From assembly GCA_003281315.1 (NCBI GenBank), contig QCCH01000003.1, forward strand, positions 114,013 through 178,012: a DNA stretch of 64,000 nt, given 5' to 3'. Shown piece by piece: positions 28,967 through 38,352 of the stretch; position 1 is the first letter of the stretch; each line of letters starts with the position of its first letter. Both the position numbers and the translations under genes were made by a program. The stretch comes from Prochlorococcus sp. AG-347-K20 (GTDB lineage Bacteria > Cyanobacteriota > Cyanobacteriia > PCC-6307 > Cyanobiaceae). Under the pieces are notes generated by a model, which searched no databases, was not told where the DNA came from, and saw only the letters and a list, made by a program, of their open reading frames with translations.

Positions 28967-30295
28967 TTGAGGCAAAAAAAATTGTTTAAAGAAGAAATAA
29001 TACATCAACTAGAATTACACCCAAGTAGATTAGATAAAGAAAAAATCATTTCAGAAGCAATGGAAGAAGGTCTAGATGATTTTTTTGAAGGTATACGTAT
29101 GGCACTTGACCCATTGGTAACCTTTGGGGTAAAAATTGTCCCTGAGAAAGAGACTAAAAAAAATCAAAATTTTTTATGGGAAGATTTTAGAAAATTAGCC
29201 AATAAGCTTATTCAAAGAGAACTTACTGGTCACGCTGCTCGCGATGCAATTCTTACGGCTATGGAATCTGCTACAAAAGAAGAGTGGAATGGATTTTATA
29301 GACGAGTTTTAATTAAAGATCTTAGATGTGGTGTATCTGAAAAAACAATCAACAAGATAGCAAAGAAATTTCCCAAATATGCTATTCCTATTTTTTCTTG
29401 TCCTCTAGCTCATGACAGTGCAAATCATGAAAAAAAAATGATAGGGAAAAAGCAAATTGAAATTAAATTAGATGGTGTACGCGTCTTAACTATTATTAGA
29501 CAAAATAAAGTAGAAATGTTTTCTCGTAATGGGAAACAATTCCATAATTTTGGTCATATTATCTCAGAAATAGAAAACGCCTTAAAAGAAGACCCAGCAC
29601 CTTATGACTTAGTACTCGATGGTGAAGTAATGAGCGCTAACTTTCAAGATTTAATGAAACAGGTACATCGAAAAGATGGCAAACAAACCAAAGATGCAGT
29701 TCTCCACCTATTTGACTTATGTCCCCTTGAAAACTTTCAAAACGGGAGATGGAACACTAGTCAAACAAAAAGAAGTTTATTAGTAAAAGAATGGGTAGCA
29801 AAACATTCTATGCTTCTAAAACATATACAAACACTTGAATGGGAAAATGTAGATCTCGACACTATTGAAGGACAAAAAAGATTTGTAGAGCTGAATAAAT
29901 CTGCTGTGGAAGGTGGGTATGAAGGAGTAATGATTAAAGATCCTGATGCTATTTATGAATGTAAAAGAACACACAGTTGGTTAAAAGCAAAACCTTTCAT
30001 TGAAGTCACTTTAAAAGTTGTATCGGTTGAGGAAGGTACAGGCCGCAACAAAGGGAGACTAGGAGCAATCCTAGTAGAAGGAGAAGATGATGGGTATGAA
30101 TACAGTCTTAGTTGCGGAAGCGGATTTAGTGATATTCAACGTGAAGAATATTGGTCAAAACGTAATCATCTTGTTGGGCAACTTGTAGAAATCAGAGCTG
30201 ATGCAAAAACCAAGTCAAAGGATGCAATGGCTTTTAGTCTTAGGTTTCCTAGATTTAAATGCTTTAGAGGATTTAAAGATGGAGAAAAAGTTTAA
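28967..30295 (+). CDS. ATP-dependent DNA ligase
   Basis: Nucleotidyltransferase that seals nicks using ATP. The protein has 442 residues from a TTG start (next in-frame ATG only at residue 32). An N-terminal helical DNA-binding region (1-140) precedes motif I, EIKLDGVR, with the AMP-accepting Lys167; motif III (DLVLDGEVM) and motif IV (EGVMIKDP) are clear, followed by an OB-fold part with GRNKGRLGAI and a KSKDAMAFSLRFPR end. Cyanobacteria also need NAD-dependent LigA for replication (not in this window), so this is likely a repair ligase. It is without the Ku, exonuclease or helicase partners often seen beside bacterial ATP ligases. Confidence 0.92.
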   Translation: MRQKKLFKEEIIHQLELHPSRLDKEKIISEAMEEGLDDFFEGIRMALDPLVTFGVKIVPEKETKKNQNFLWEDFRKLANKLIQRELTGHAARDAILTAMESATKEEWNGFYRRVLIKDLRCGVSEKTINKIAKKFPKYAIPIFSCPLAHDSANHEKKMIGKKQIEIKLDGVRVLTIIRQNKVEMFSRNGKQFHNFGHIISEIENALKEDPAPYDLVLDGEVMSANFQDLMKQVHRKDGKQTKDAVLHLFDLCPLENFQNGRWNTSQTKRSLLVKEWVAKHSMLLKHIQTLEWENVDLDTIEGQKRFVELNKSAVEGGYEGVMIKDPDAIYECKRTHSWLKAKPFIEVTLKVVSVEEGTGRNKGRLGAILVEGEDDGYEYSLSCGSGFSDIQREEYWSKRNHLVGQLVEIRADAKTKSKDAMAFSLRFPRFKCFRGFKDGEKV

Positions 30296-30411
30296 ATTTT
30301 AAAAAATAATATTTTACAAAGTAGTCAAAGAAAAATGTGGTTTTTAAAGAAAAAAATAAAAATCTTAGCTATAAAATATAAGAATAATTATCAGGACTTT
30401 TTGAGAGACTT

Positions 30412-30564
30412 ATGACGAAGAAAACAGTTTTCAACTTCATAAAAACACCTTGCGGACAGGCAAAATATATCGAATTAAAAGCCAACAAAACTTCACTAGG
30501 TAAATTAAGGCTTTTGTGGTTTATCTTAATTGCATCAATTAGAGATTGGAATATTAAAGAGTAA
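30412..30564 (+). CDS. Possible 50-residue small protein
   Basis: ATG at 30412 opens 50 codons ending in TAA at 30562-30564. The sequence begins MTKKTVFNFIKTPCGQ and continues with KLRLLWFILIASI, a hydrophobic stretch near residues 33-43, and ends DWNIKE. It fills most of the space after the ligase gene up to the convergent TVP38-type gene. The balanced residue mix and lack of low complexity suggest coding, but no family is recognised and the length is short. Confidence 0.5.
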   Translation: MTKKTVFNFIKTPCGQAKYIELKANKTSLGKLRLLWFILIASIRDWNIKE

Positions 30565-30568
30565 ATTC

Positions 30569-31165
30569 TTAAGATTTTTCAAAATATTCTCTGGAGTATT
30601 TAGCTGAGAAATATACAACCAAAAAAGTTGAAATAATTCCAATGCTATTAATATATAAATTATTTGGTGATTGCACATTTTTTAACTCCTGAATACTTTT
30701 TGCCAAACTACCTATTGAGCAATAAAGAAAAGTTCCTGGAATTATTCCAAGAAGACCAAGAGCGAAATCTCTAAATTTAATATTATTCAAACCATAAAAA
30801 TAATTAAGAATACTGAAGGGAAATATCGGCGATAATCTCGCTAAAAAAATTAATTTAAGTCCGCCTTTTTCTACTACTTTTTCCATGACACTTAATTTTG
30901 GATAACGGCTAAAAAGATTTTTTAGCTTTTTTGCAAAAAAACTTTTTGATACAAAAAAAGCAACTGATGCTCCTATAGAAGCGGAAATGAAAACGATAAT
31001 TGATCCTAAGTATGAGCCATATAAAAAACCTGATAATAAAGATAACCAAGAGGCTGGAAGTATTAATAAAACAATTAAAATATAAATACAAACAAACGAA
31101 AAGATCCCTAAACCAGTATTAAAAAAAAAAGACAAATTATAAATATTTTCAAGAAATATATTCAT
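30569..31165 (-). CDS. TVP38/TMEM64-family (DedA-like) membrane protein
   Basis: A 198-residue integral membrane protein with about five hydrophobic segments. The family core GFLYGSYLGSIIVFISASIG at roughly 45-65 and the following LARLSPIFPFSILNYFYG (about 108-125) are hallmarks of the SNARE-associated/DedA-like fold. Members are proposed lipid scramblases or transporters; the substrate here is unknown. The start lies two bases from the end of valS on the same strand, hence probably co-transcribed. Confidence 0.88.
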   Translation of the reverse strand: MNIFLENIYNLSFFFNTGLGIFSFVCIYILIVLLILPASWLSLLSGFLYGSYLGSIIVFISASIGASVAFFVSKSFFAKKLKNLFSRYPKLSVMEKVVEKGGLKLIFLARLSPIFPFSILNYFYGLNNIKFRDFALGLLGIIPGTFLYCSIGSLAKSIQELKNVQSPNNLYINSIGIISTFLVVYFSAKYSREYFEKS

Positions 31166-31167
31166 TC

Positions 31168-33930
31168 TTAATTCAAAAGTTCGATTTTTTTAGTAATTCT
31201 TTCCTTTTGTAGAGAACCCTCATTTAATTTAAATCTGCATTCGTCAACAATATCTTTTGGAGCCTTATCAACGAAATTTTTATTAGATAATCTCTTATTT
31301 AAATTTTCTAATTCAATAGTCACCTTTTTTAAATCCTTGGTTAACCTTTCCTTTAATGCATCTATATTTACAAAATCCTGAAAAGGTAAGTAAACCTCTA
31401 AATCATTAATTATCCCAGAAAAAGATTTAGCAAACTCTTTTTTATCAACAGCATTAGTTTTAAAAATAAATACTTCAGAAGATTTAGTTAAGGTTTGAAT
31501 ATCATCAACTAAAGTTTTTAAAAAATCAATCAAATCATCATTGTCTGAAATTAAATATACAGGACCTTTTTCTGATGGCTTAAGACCTAATTCAGCTCTC
31601 AAATTTCTAATCAGCCTAATAATTTCAAAGAGTTGCTGAAAGGAATTATCAAGCTTATTATCAACAAATTTATTTTCGTGAATTGGCCATTTTTGAAGAG
31701 ATAATAATGCATTATCTGGTTTTAGTTGCAGCACATGCCAAAGTTCCTCAGTAATGTGCGGCATAAAAGGATGAATCATTACCAAAATATCATTGAGCAC
31801 TTTTATTAAAACTTTTTCAGATATTTGTCTATTTTTCGTCTCTTTATTATTAAACCTTTGTTTAGCAAATTCTACATACCAGTCACAAAAATCATTCCAC
31901 GTAAATTCATATAGAAGTTTCGCAGATTCTCCCAATTTATATTCTTTCAATAAGTCAGCAGCTTTTATATTTATCTGATTCAATTTCGATAAAATCCACT
32001 TATCACATAACTCTAAAGAAGTTTCATCACTCTCATTAAGCGAATAATTATTATTAGAAGTTTTATTGATTAACACAAATTTAGTTGCATTCCATAATTT
32101 ATTAGCAAAATTTCTTGAAGCTTCAACAGTTGAAGACGTATCTTTTTTCCTATCAAAATCAAGCCGTATATCTTGTCCAGCGCCTGCAACTTCTCGAATT
32201 AAAGCAAATCGTAGAGCATCAGAACCATATTTATCAATTAATAGTATTGGATCAATACCATTACCTGAACTTTTACTCATTTTTTTATTGTTTTCATCTC
32301 GAACTAGACCATGAATATAAACATCCTTAAAAGGTATATTATTTGTAAAAGTATTCCCCATCATTGTCATTCTTGCTACCCAGAAGAAAATAATATCGAA
32401 ACCAGTGACAAGAACACTATTTGGATACCATTTTTTAAAATCCGGATCATTTGTATTTGGCCAACCAAGGGTTGAGAAAGGCCATAAACCACTTGAAAAC
32501 CATGTATCCAAAACATCTTTATCACGAACCAATTTAATATTTAATCCAAATTTTTTATTAGCTTCGATTAAGGCATCCTCTTCATTTCTTGCGACGATAT
32601 ATGGAGTATTTTGTTCTATTGAGTCTTGAGATTCATCTAAAACATACCAGGCTGGTATTTGGTGCCCCCACCACAATTGCCTACTGATACACCAATCATT
32701 AATATTCTCTAACCAATCCTTATAAACTTTCTCCCAGCGTGGAGGAATAAACGATGGTTTTTTAGAATCAATTTCATTAAGACATCCTTGTGATATATCA
32801 TCCATTTTCAAAAACCATTGTGTTGACAATAATGGTTCAATTGGCACCTTACCTCTATCAGAAAAAGGAACAGTATGTTTATAATCCTCTATCTTTGTCA
32901 AAAGGCCTAAGTTATCCAATTCTTTGATAATTTTCTTTCTAGCCTCATATCTATCTAAATTTTGAAAAATACCTGCATTAATATTTAGAGTTCCATCTTT
33001 GTTCATTACATTAATCTGTTTTAAATTATGCCTTTTTCCTATTGCAAAATCATTTGGATCATGGGCTGGAGTAACCTTCACACAACCCGTACCAAAATCT
33101 TTATCAACATGTGAATCAGCGATAATAGGTATTTCTCTATCAACGAAAGGAACTTTTACTTTGACACCAATAAATTCTTTATATCTATCATCATCAGGAT
33201 TAACTGCCACAGCAGTATCACCCAAAAGAGTTTCTGGTCTTGTTGTTGCAACTTCTAAGTACTTATCTAACTGTTCACCACTTTCAGAAATTAAAGGGTA
33301 TTTAAAATGCCATAAATGACCATTTACTTCTTGCATTTCAACTTCAAGATCACTTACGGCAGATTGAGATTCAGGGCACCAATTAACCAAATATTCGCCT
33401 CTATAAATTAAATTCTTTTTATAGAGAATATTAAAAGCCTCAATAACTGCTTCATTTAATTTTTGATCAAGCGTAAATCTTTCTCTAGTCCAGTCAACTG
33501 AATATCCTATCCTTTTTAATTGAGAAACTATTCTCCCACCACTTTGTTCTTTCCAGTTCCATGCTCTTTTAAGAAATTCATCTCTTCCAATATCCTCGCT
33601 TGTTTTGCCTTCACTTTTTAATTGTTTTTCGAGAATAGTTTGAACAGCTATTGAAGCATGATCAGTTCCTGGTAAACATAAAACATTCTTACCTAAAAGT
33701 CTTTGAAAACGTACTACAACATCTATCAAAGCCGTATTAAATGCATGCCCCATATGCAAAGATCCAGTTACATTTGGTGGCGGAATAACAACACAAAAAG
33801 GATCCCCATCATCCTCAGGGTTAGGACTAAACGCCTTTAGACTTTCCCATTTTTCTTGCCACTTTTTCTCTACTTCAAAAGGTAAATAATTCTCTAAAGA
33901 TAATTGATCATTCATCTCTGTCATGTGCAA
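31168..33930 (-). CDS. valS: Valyl-tRNA synthetase
   Basis: Class I synthetase of 920 residues. HIGH motif in PNVTGSLHMGHAF near 50, the CP1 editing domain in the middle, and KMSKS in NKKMSKSSGNG near 555; zinc-type Cys are sparse. A C-terminal coiled coil (LKKVTIELENLNKRL) is present. Three candidate starts (33930, 33924 and 33915) lie close together; none has a clear ribosome site. A hairpin-forming repeat lies 11 bases upstream. It sits beside a tRNA-Val gene less than 600 bases away, which is of interest but proves no link. Confidence 0.97.
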   Translation of the reverse strand: MHMTEMNDQLSLENYLPFEVEKKWQEKWESLKAFSPNPEDDGDPFCVVIPPPNVTGSLHMGHAFNTALIDVVVRFQRLLGKNVLCLPGTDHASIAVQTILEKQLKSEGKTSEDIGRDEFLKRAWNWKEQSGGRIVSQLKRIGYSVDWTRERFTLDQKLNEAVIEAFNILYKKNLIYRGEYLVNWCPESQSAVSDLEVEMQEVNGHLWHFKYPLISESGEQLDKYLEVATTRPETLLGDTAVAVNPDDDRYKEFIGVKVKVPFVDREIPIIADSHVDKDFGTGCVKVTPAHDPNDFAIGKRHNLKQINVMNKDGTLNINAGIFQNLDRYEARKKIIKELDNLGLLTKIEDYKHTVPFSDRGKVPIEPLLSTQWFLKMDDISQGCLNEIDSKKPSFIPPRWEKVYKDWLENINDWCISRQLWWGHQIPAWYVLDESQDSIEQNTPYIVARNEEDALIEANKKFGLNIKLVRDKDVLDTWFSSGLWPFSTLGWPNTNDPDFKKWYPNSVLVTGFDIIFFWVARMTMMGNTFTNNIPFKDVYIHGLVRDENNKKMSKSSGNGIDPILLIDKYGSDALRFALIREVAGAGQDIRLDFDRKKDTSSTVEASRNFANKLWNATKFVLINKTSNNNYSLNESDETSLELCDKWILSKLNQINIKAADLLKEYKLGESAKLLYEFTWNDFCDWYVEFAKQRFNNKETKNRQISEKVLIKVLNDILVMIHPFMPHITEELWHVLQLKPDNALLSLQKWPIHENKFVDNKLDNSFQQLFEIIRLIRNLRAELGLKPSEKGPVYLISDNDDLIDFLKTLVDDIQTLTKSSEVFIFKTNAVDKKEFAKSFSGIINDLEVYLPFQDFVNIDALKERLTKDLKKVTIELENLNKRLSNKNFVDKAPKDIVDECRFKLNEGSLQKERITKKIELLN

Positions 33931-33940
33931 ATTTTATTTC

Positions 33941-33959
33941 AATAAACTTTTTGTTTATT
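33941..33959. promoter_or_regulatory. Perfect inverted repeat between sufA-like gene and valS
   Basis: AATAAAC (33941-33947) and GTTTATT (33953-33959) form a seven-base stem with a five-base loop. It could be a weak terminator after the Fe-S carrier gene or a leader hairpin of valS. An A/T-only stem is unstable and no clear T run follows on the minus strand, so the call is tentative. Confidence 0.25.
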
Positions 33960-34021
33960 TTATCTTGAGAGCAGCCAATTAATGAAAATAATATTAGTTT
34001 GCAAAAAAAGACAAATCCATT

Positions 34022-34363
34022 CTACAAAAGTTTAAAGCCAGAACCACAGGAACAACGTTTTGCATTTTTTGGTGTTGAAATAAGAAATCCACCACCGCTC
34101 AAATCACCGTAATAATCTAGTTTTAAATCTTTCAGTAAATTAAACTTTTTTACATCCGCGTATAAAGTTACTCCTTCAGTTCTTGAAATAGGAGATCCAT
34201 TACATGTACCTGGCCTTAATTTAATATGCATCCATCCTTCGGAACAATTTTTATCCTCTACCAAATCAATCGACATTTCTCCTGGAGAACCTCCAAAAGA
34301 AGCTTGCCTAGATAGTTCTGAAGCAGCGCTTTGACTGATGGAAAGATTGACGATCTCAGTCAT
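34022..34363 (-). CDS. A-type iron-sulfur cluster carrier (IscA/SufA/HesB family)
   Basis: Carries Fe-S clusters to target proteins. The start was chosen at ATG 34361-34363, giving 113 residues beginning MTEIVNLSIS, because a longer frame to 34408 runs into the tRNA gene. The C-terminal CSCGSGF supplies Cys104 and Cys106; Cys40 in NCSEGW aligns with the first cysteine of E. coli IscA, because spacing of 64 residues to the second Cys is the same. The segment around Cys40 is otherwise divergent (PGTCNGSP follows). Confidence 0.9.
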   Translation of the reverse strand: MTEIVNLSISQSAASELSRQASFGGSPGEMSIDLVEDKNCSEGWMHIKLRPGTCNGSPISRTEGVTLYADVKKFNLLKDLKLDYYGDLSGGGFLISTPKNAKRCSCGSGFKLL

Positions 34364-34378
34364 TAGAAAAATAACAAA

Positions 34379-34450
<72 letters not shown>

Positions 34451-34548
34451 TTATGATAAATCATTCTAATAGATGAAGTTAAAAAATTTATGCTAAGTAT
34501 TTAAATATTTCATGATTGAGGCAAAATTTAATTAATAAAATATATCCT

Positions 34549-35403
34549 ATGTCCTCAAACAATAGATATAAATTGGAAAACAATTCCGATTTAGAGACTA
34601 TAAATAGTTTTAAAATCTTAATATCTAATATCAAAGCTTTAAAAGATAAAACTTGGGGCTGCCCATGGCAGAAAATACAGTCTCATATATCATTGATCCC
34701 ATTTTTGTATGAAGAAAGTAATGAATTTATAGATGCGATATATGAAAAAAATGAAGATAACATATGTGAAGAGTTAGGAGATCTTTTGTTACAAGTAATG
34801 CTTCATGCTGAAATCGGTTACGAAGAAAAAGAATTTACACTAAATGATGTTATAAAAAATCTAAATAAGAAAATTATTAATAGACATCCATATATTTTTA
34901 ACAAAAAAGAAAAAGTATCATTAAAAAAATCACAACAGATTTGGGAAAATATAAAAAATCTAGAAAAAGAAGCACCTCATATGAAAGCTTCAATTAGTAA
35001 AAATTTAAATTTTAAAATTAAAAATTTACCTCCAACGATTGGTACAAATAAAATCACAAATGTTGTTAAAGAACATGGTTTCAAGTGGAAAAGTACTGAT
35101 GAGATTTTTAAAAAGTTAGAAGAAGAGATAAATGAATTAAAAGGGGCAATTAAATGCAAAAATGATCCAGATATAAAAAATGAATTTGGGGATATTTACT
35201 TTACCCTTCTGAATCTCTCAAACTTTTTAAAAATAAATCCTGAGTCAGCTCTTCAAAAAACTAATATAAAATTTTTAGACAGATTTTCAATCGTCGAAGA
35301 GCGTGCAGGAGATAATATTAAAAAACAAACTCCCAAAGACTTTCAAAGGCTTTGGCAAATAGCCAAGCAAAAACTGGCGGGAAAAATTCCTAAAAGCAAA
35401 TGA
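34549..35403 (+). CDS. mazG: Nucleoside triphosphate pyrophosphohydrolase
   Basis: Hydrolyses (d)NTPs to monophosphates, a house-cleaning and stringent-response modulating enzyme in E. coli. Two MazG units are present: the first has CPWQKIQSHISL and the EESNEFIDAI and EELGDLLLQVMLHAE metal-binding stretches, the second EEEINELKGAI and EFGDIYFTLLN. The length from ATG 34549 is 284 residues; an upstream TTG at 34516 would add 11 residues but is less likely. It overlaps speE at ATGA (35400-35403), so translation is probably coupled. Confidence 0.92.
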   Translation: MSSNNRYKLENNSDLETINSFKILISNIKALKDKTWGCPWQKIQSHISLIPFLYEESNEFIDAIYEKNEDNICEELGDLLLQVMLHAEIGYEEKEFTLNDVIKNLNKKIINRHPYIFNKKEKVSLKKSQQIWENIKNLEKEAPHMKASISKNLNFKIKNLPPTIGTNKITNVVKEHGFKWKSTDEIFKKLEEEINELKGAIKCKNDPDIKNEFGDIYFTLLNLSNFLKINPESALQKTNIKFLDRFSIVEERAGDNIKKQTPKDFQRLWQIAKQKLAGKIPKSK

Positions 35404-36251
35404 CAAATATTACAACATGGATAGATGAATATCATAAAGGCTCAAGATTCGGCCTAAATGGGAAAATTCTAATTAAAAAAACCTCAAAATATCAAGAAAT
35501 TATTGTTATTGAAAATGAATATTATGGTAAAGCTCTAATGTTAGATGGTTGCTGGATGACATCATTAAAAGACGAGAAATATTATCATGAGTGCCTGGTG
35601 CATCCTGCATTAAGTAGCATTGACGAAAAATCTAATGTACTAATTATTGGCGGTGGTGACGGTGGTACTTTAAGAGAATGTGTTAAATATACTCAAATAT
35701 CAAAAATTGATCTAGTAGAAATTGATGAGGAGGTAATCAAAATATCTAAAAAATTTATAAACGAAATTGGAGGCGAGGCATGGAATGACAAAAGATTAGA
35801 AATACATGTAGATGATGGTGTTAAATGGGTAAAAAAAACAAGAGATAATTTTTACGACGTTATATTTATAGATTGTTCAGATCCCTCAGAATTTTCAAAT
35901 TTACTATTTTCAGATTCTTTTTATAAAGAATGTAAAAGAATACTTACACCAAAGGGGGTATTAGCAACGCAAAGCGAATCTCCTGAATCCTTCAAAAATA
36001 TTCACATAAATATTTTGAAAACCCTTAAAAATATATTTAAAGTTTCTGAAACTATGTATTCCTTTGTGCCTATATATCCAAGCGGGATTTGGAGTTGGAC
36101 ATTCGCTTCTTCAGAAGATCTAAATTTATCAACACAAAATTATGATGAAGCCCTAAAAATAGAAAAAGGATGTGAAATTTGGAATTTAAATTTTCAAAAT
36201 GCAGCATTCAAAATGATGCCAAATAAAATTGTAAAAGAACTAGATTCATAA
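35400..36251 (+). CDS. speE: Spermidine synthase (polyamine aminopropyltransferase)
   Basis: Transfers aminopropyl from decarboxylated SAM to putrescine or a related amine. The protein has 283 residues. The Rossmann motif GGGDGGTLRE is at about residues 80-89, the acidic catalytic segment DDGVKWV follows, and FIDCSDPSE carries the catalytic Asp. Start overlaps mazG and the end is one base before speB, so the three form a tight unit. Agmatinase downstream supplies putrescine, matching this function. Confidence 0.95.
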   Translation: MTNITTWIDEYHKGSRFGLNGKILIKKTSKYQEIIVIENEYYGKALMLDGCWMTSLKDEKYYHECLVHPALSSIDEKSNVLIIGGGDGGTLRECVKYTQISKIDLVEIDEEVIKISKKFINEIGGEAWNDKRLEIHVDDGVKWVKKTRDNFYDVIFIDCSDPSEFSNLLFSDSFYKECKRILTPKGVLATQSESPESFKNIHINILKTLKNIFKVSETMYSFVPIYPSGIWSWTFASSEDLNLSTQNYDEALKIEKGCEIWNLNFQNAAFKMMPNKIVKELDS

Positions 36252-36252
36252 G

Positions 36253-37134
36253 ATGACAAAAAATTTATTTGATAACGAAAATGCAATTTATATGGGAGCA
36301 AAAAGAAGTCCTGAAAATTGCTCAATTGGTATATTTGGAGTTAATTATGACGGAACATGTTCGTTTAAACCAGGAGCAAGATTTGGTCCAGAAGCAATAA
36401 GACAAGTCAGTTCTTGTTTAGAAACATATTGTCCAAAAATAAAAAAAGACTTAGAGGATATTATGTATGTTGATTTTGGATCAATAGTAATTGATAAAAA
36501 TGACTCAAATTCCGTTATTGAATCAGTTAAATCAGCGACAAATTATTTAATTAGTAAACGCCTTAGCCCTATTATGCTTGGAGGCGAACACTCTATTACG
36601 AGAGGTGCTATAGAAGCATTAGTAAAAAAATATCCAGATTTGATATTGGTTCAACTTGATGCTCATGCAGATTTAAGAGAATCATATATAGGAAATGAAA
36701 ATAGTCATGCTTGTACTATGAAAAGATGCTTAGAAGTGCTACCTGAAAAGAAAATTTTGCAAGTAGGAATTAGAAGTGGGACTAAGGAAGAATTTGAAAT
36801 TATGAATAACAACAATCAATTAGTTAACTTTTATCCAGGTGAAAATGCACATGAATTAAAACAAGCTCTTCTACCATACGATAAGTCTCCAATCTATTTA
36901 ACAATAGATTTAGATTGGTTTGATCCCAGTTTATTAGCAGGTACGGGCACTCCAGAACCAGGAGGATTTTTTTGGAATGATTTTGAAGAAATACTGAAAA
37001 CTCTAAAAGAATTTAGAATTGTGGCTTCAGATATTGTGGAATTATCTCCAGAAATTGATAAAAGCGGAGTAAGTAGCATAGTTGCAGCTAAAGTACTTAG
37101 AAGCTTAATTTTGTCATTAGAAAATATGCAATAA
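36253..37134 (+). CDS. speB: Agmatinase (ureohydrolase family)
   Basis: Hydrolyses agmatine to putrescine and urea using a binuclear Mn centre. The protein has 293 residues with the three metal motifs of ureohydrolases: GGEHSIT, DAHADLR and DLDWFDPS (the last with the family's second Asp pair). Directly after speE, so together they make spermidine from agmatine. An arginase or guanidinobutyrase cannot be excluded by motif alone, but context favours agmatinase. Arginine decarboxylase is not in the window. Confidence 0.9.
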   Translation: MTKNLFDNENAIYMGAKRSPENCSIGIFGVNYDGTCSFKPGARFGPEAIRQVSSCLETYCPKIKKDLEDIMYVDFGSIVIDKNDSNSVIESVKSATNYLISKRLSPIMLGGEHSITRGAIEALVKKYPDLILVQLDAHADLRESYIGNENSHACTMKRCLEVLPEKKILQVGIRSGTKEEFEIMNNNNQLVNFYPGENAHELKQALLPYDKSPIYLTIDLDWFDPSLLAGTGTPEPGGFFWNDFEEILKTLKEFRIVASDIVELSPEIDKSGVSSIVAAKVLRSLILSLENMQ

Positions 37135-37184
37135 AAAATTTCTAAACTACAGTGTAAAAATAATAAATACAAATTAAATATTTC

Positions 37185-38297
37185 ATGGATTTGCTAAAAA
37201 GTCCTCTTTATTCAAAATATGGTGAATCCAATGCAAAATTGGTGGATTTTGCAGGTTGGGAAATGCCCATATCATTTTCAGGATTAATTAAAGAGCATGA
37301 ATCAGTTAGATCTTCAGCAGGATTATTTGATATTTCTCACATGGGTGTGATTTCTATCAAGGGAATCAATCCAAAGGATTATATTCAAAAACTTTTTCCT
37401 ACTAATTTATACTCCTTTTCAGAAGGACAGGGACTTTATACAGTAATGCTCAATGATAAAGGAGGAATAATAGATGACTTAATAATTTATGATCTTGGTA
37501 CACAAGAAAATGACATATCAGAATTATTGTTAATAGTTAATGCAAGTAGATATGAAGAAGATTTTCAGTGGATAAAAAATAATTTAAATAAATATGAAAT
37601 TTCGATAACAAACTTTAAAAAAGACAAAGTACTTTTAGCACTACAGGGGAAAAACTCATTTAATTTATTTGAAGAATGGATTGAATCTTCGATCTCACAT
37701 ATCCCTAACTTTGGATGCGAATATAAAATTATTGAACATATTTCGCCTAAAGAAAAAATTTTCTTTTCAAAGACAGGATATACAGGAGAAAATGGTCTAG
37801 AAATACTTTTATCTAAAAAAGCAGCAATTAATTTATGGGATTTCTCAATTTCCAAAAATGTTGCACCTTGTGGTTTAGGAGCTAGAGATACTCTTAGACT
37901 TGAAGCAGGCATGCATCTTTATGGTCAAGACATAAATGAAGAAACTTCTCCATATGAAGCAGGGTTAGGCTGGCTAGTACATCTAGAAAATAATCACGAA
38001 TTCTTTGGAAGAAAATTTCTTGAAGAGCAGTCAAGATTAGGTATTCAAAAAAAGTTAGTTGGTCTCTCTATAGAAGGTAAAGCAATAGGAAGAAAAGGTT
38101 GCGCAGTTCTTAAAGGTGAAGAAAATATTGGGACTATCACAAGCGGCAGTTGGTCTCCAACTAAACAACAAGCTATAGCTTTTGCATACATCAATACTTC
38201 GCATGCCTTAATAAATAATGAAGTTCAAATATTAATAAGAGGCAAAAAATTTAAAGGGGAAATAACAAAGAGGGCGTTTTACAAAAAAAATTATTAA
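37185..38297 (+). CDS. gcvT: Aminomethyltransferase, glycine-cleavage T-protein
   Basis: Transfers the methylene group from GcvH to tetrahydrofolate, releasing ammonia. The protein has 370 residues. Seen: [10 protein letters not shown] near the N-terminus, FDISHMG, the folate-binding [11 protein letters not shown], and [16 protein letters not shown] with the catalytic-region residues. Unlike gcvP and gcvH, which lie together at 16397-19739, this gene is inside the polyamine-nucleotide run 15 kb away, so expression is not from the same operon. Confidence 0.96.
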   Translation: MDLLKSPLYSKYGESNAKLVDFAGWEMPISFSGLIKEHESVRSSAGLFDISHMGVISIKGINPKDYIQKLFPTNLYSFSEGQGLYTVMLNDKGGIIDDLIIYDLGTQENDISELLLIVNASRYEEDFQWIKNNLNKYEISITNFKKDKVLLALQGKNSFNLFEEWIESSISHIPNFGCEYKIIEHISPKEKIFFSKTGYTGENGLEILLSKKAAINLWDFSISKNVAPCGLGARDTLRLEAGMHLYGQDINEETSPYEAGLGWLVHLENNHEFFGRKFLEEQSRLGIQKKLVGLSIEGKAIGRKGCAVLKGEENIGTITSGSWSPTKQQAIAFAYINTSHALINNEVQILIRGKKFKGEITKRAFYKKNY

Positions 38298-38352
38298 CTA
38301 AATTTACCCTTAAAGAATTATTATAAGTTATTGATAAATAAATCATACTTAG

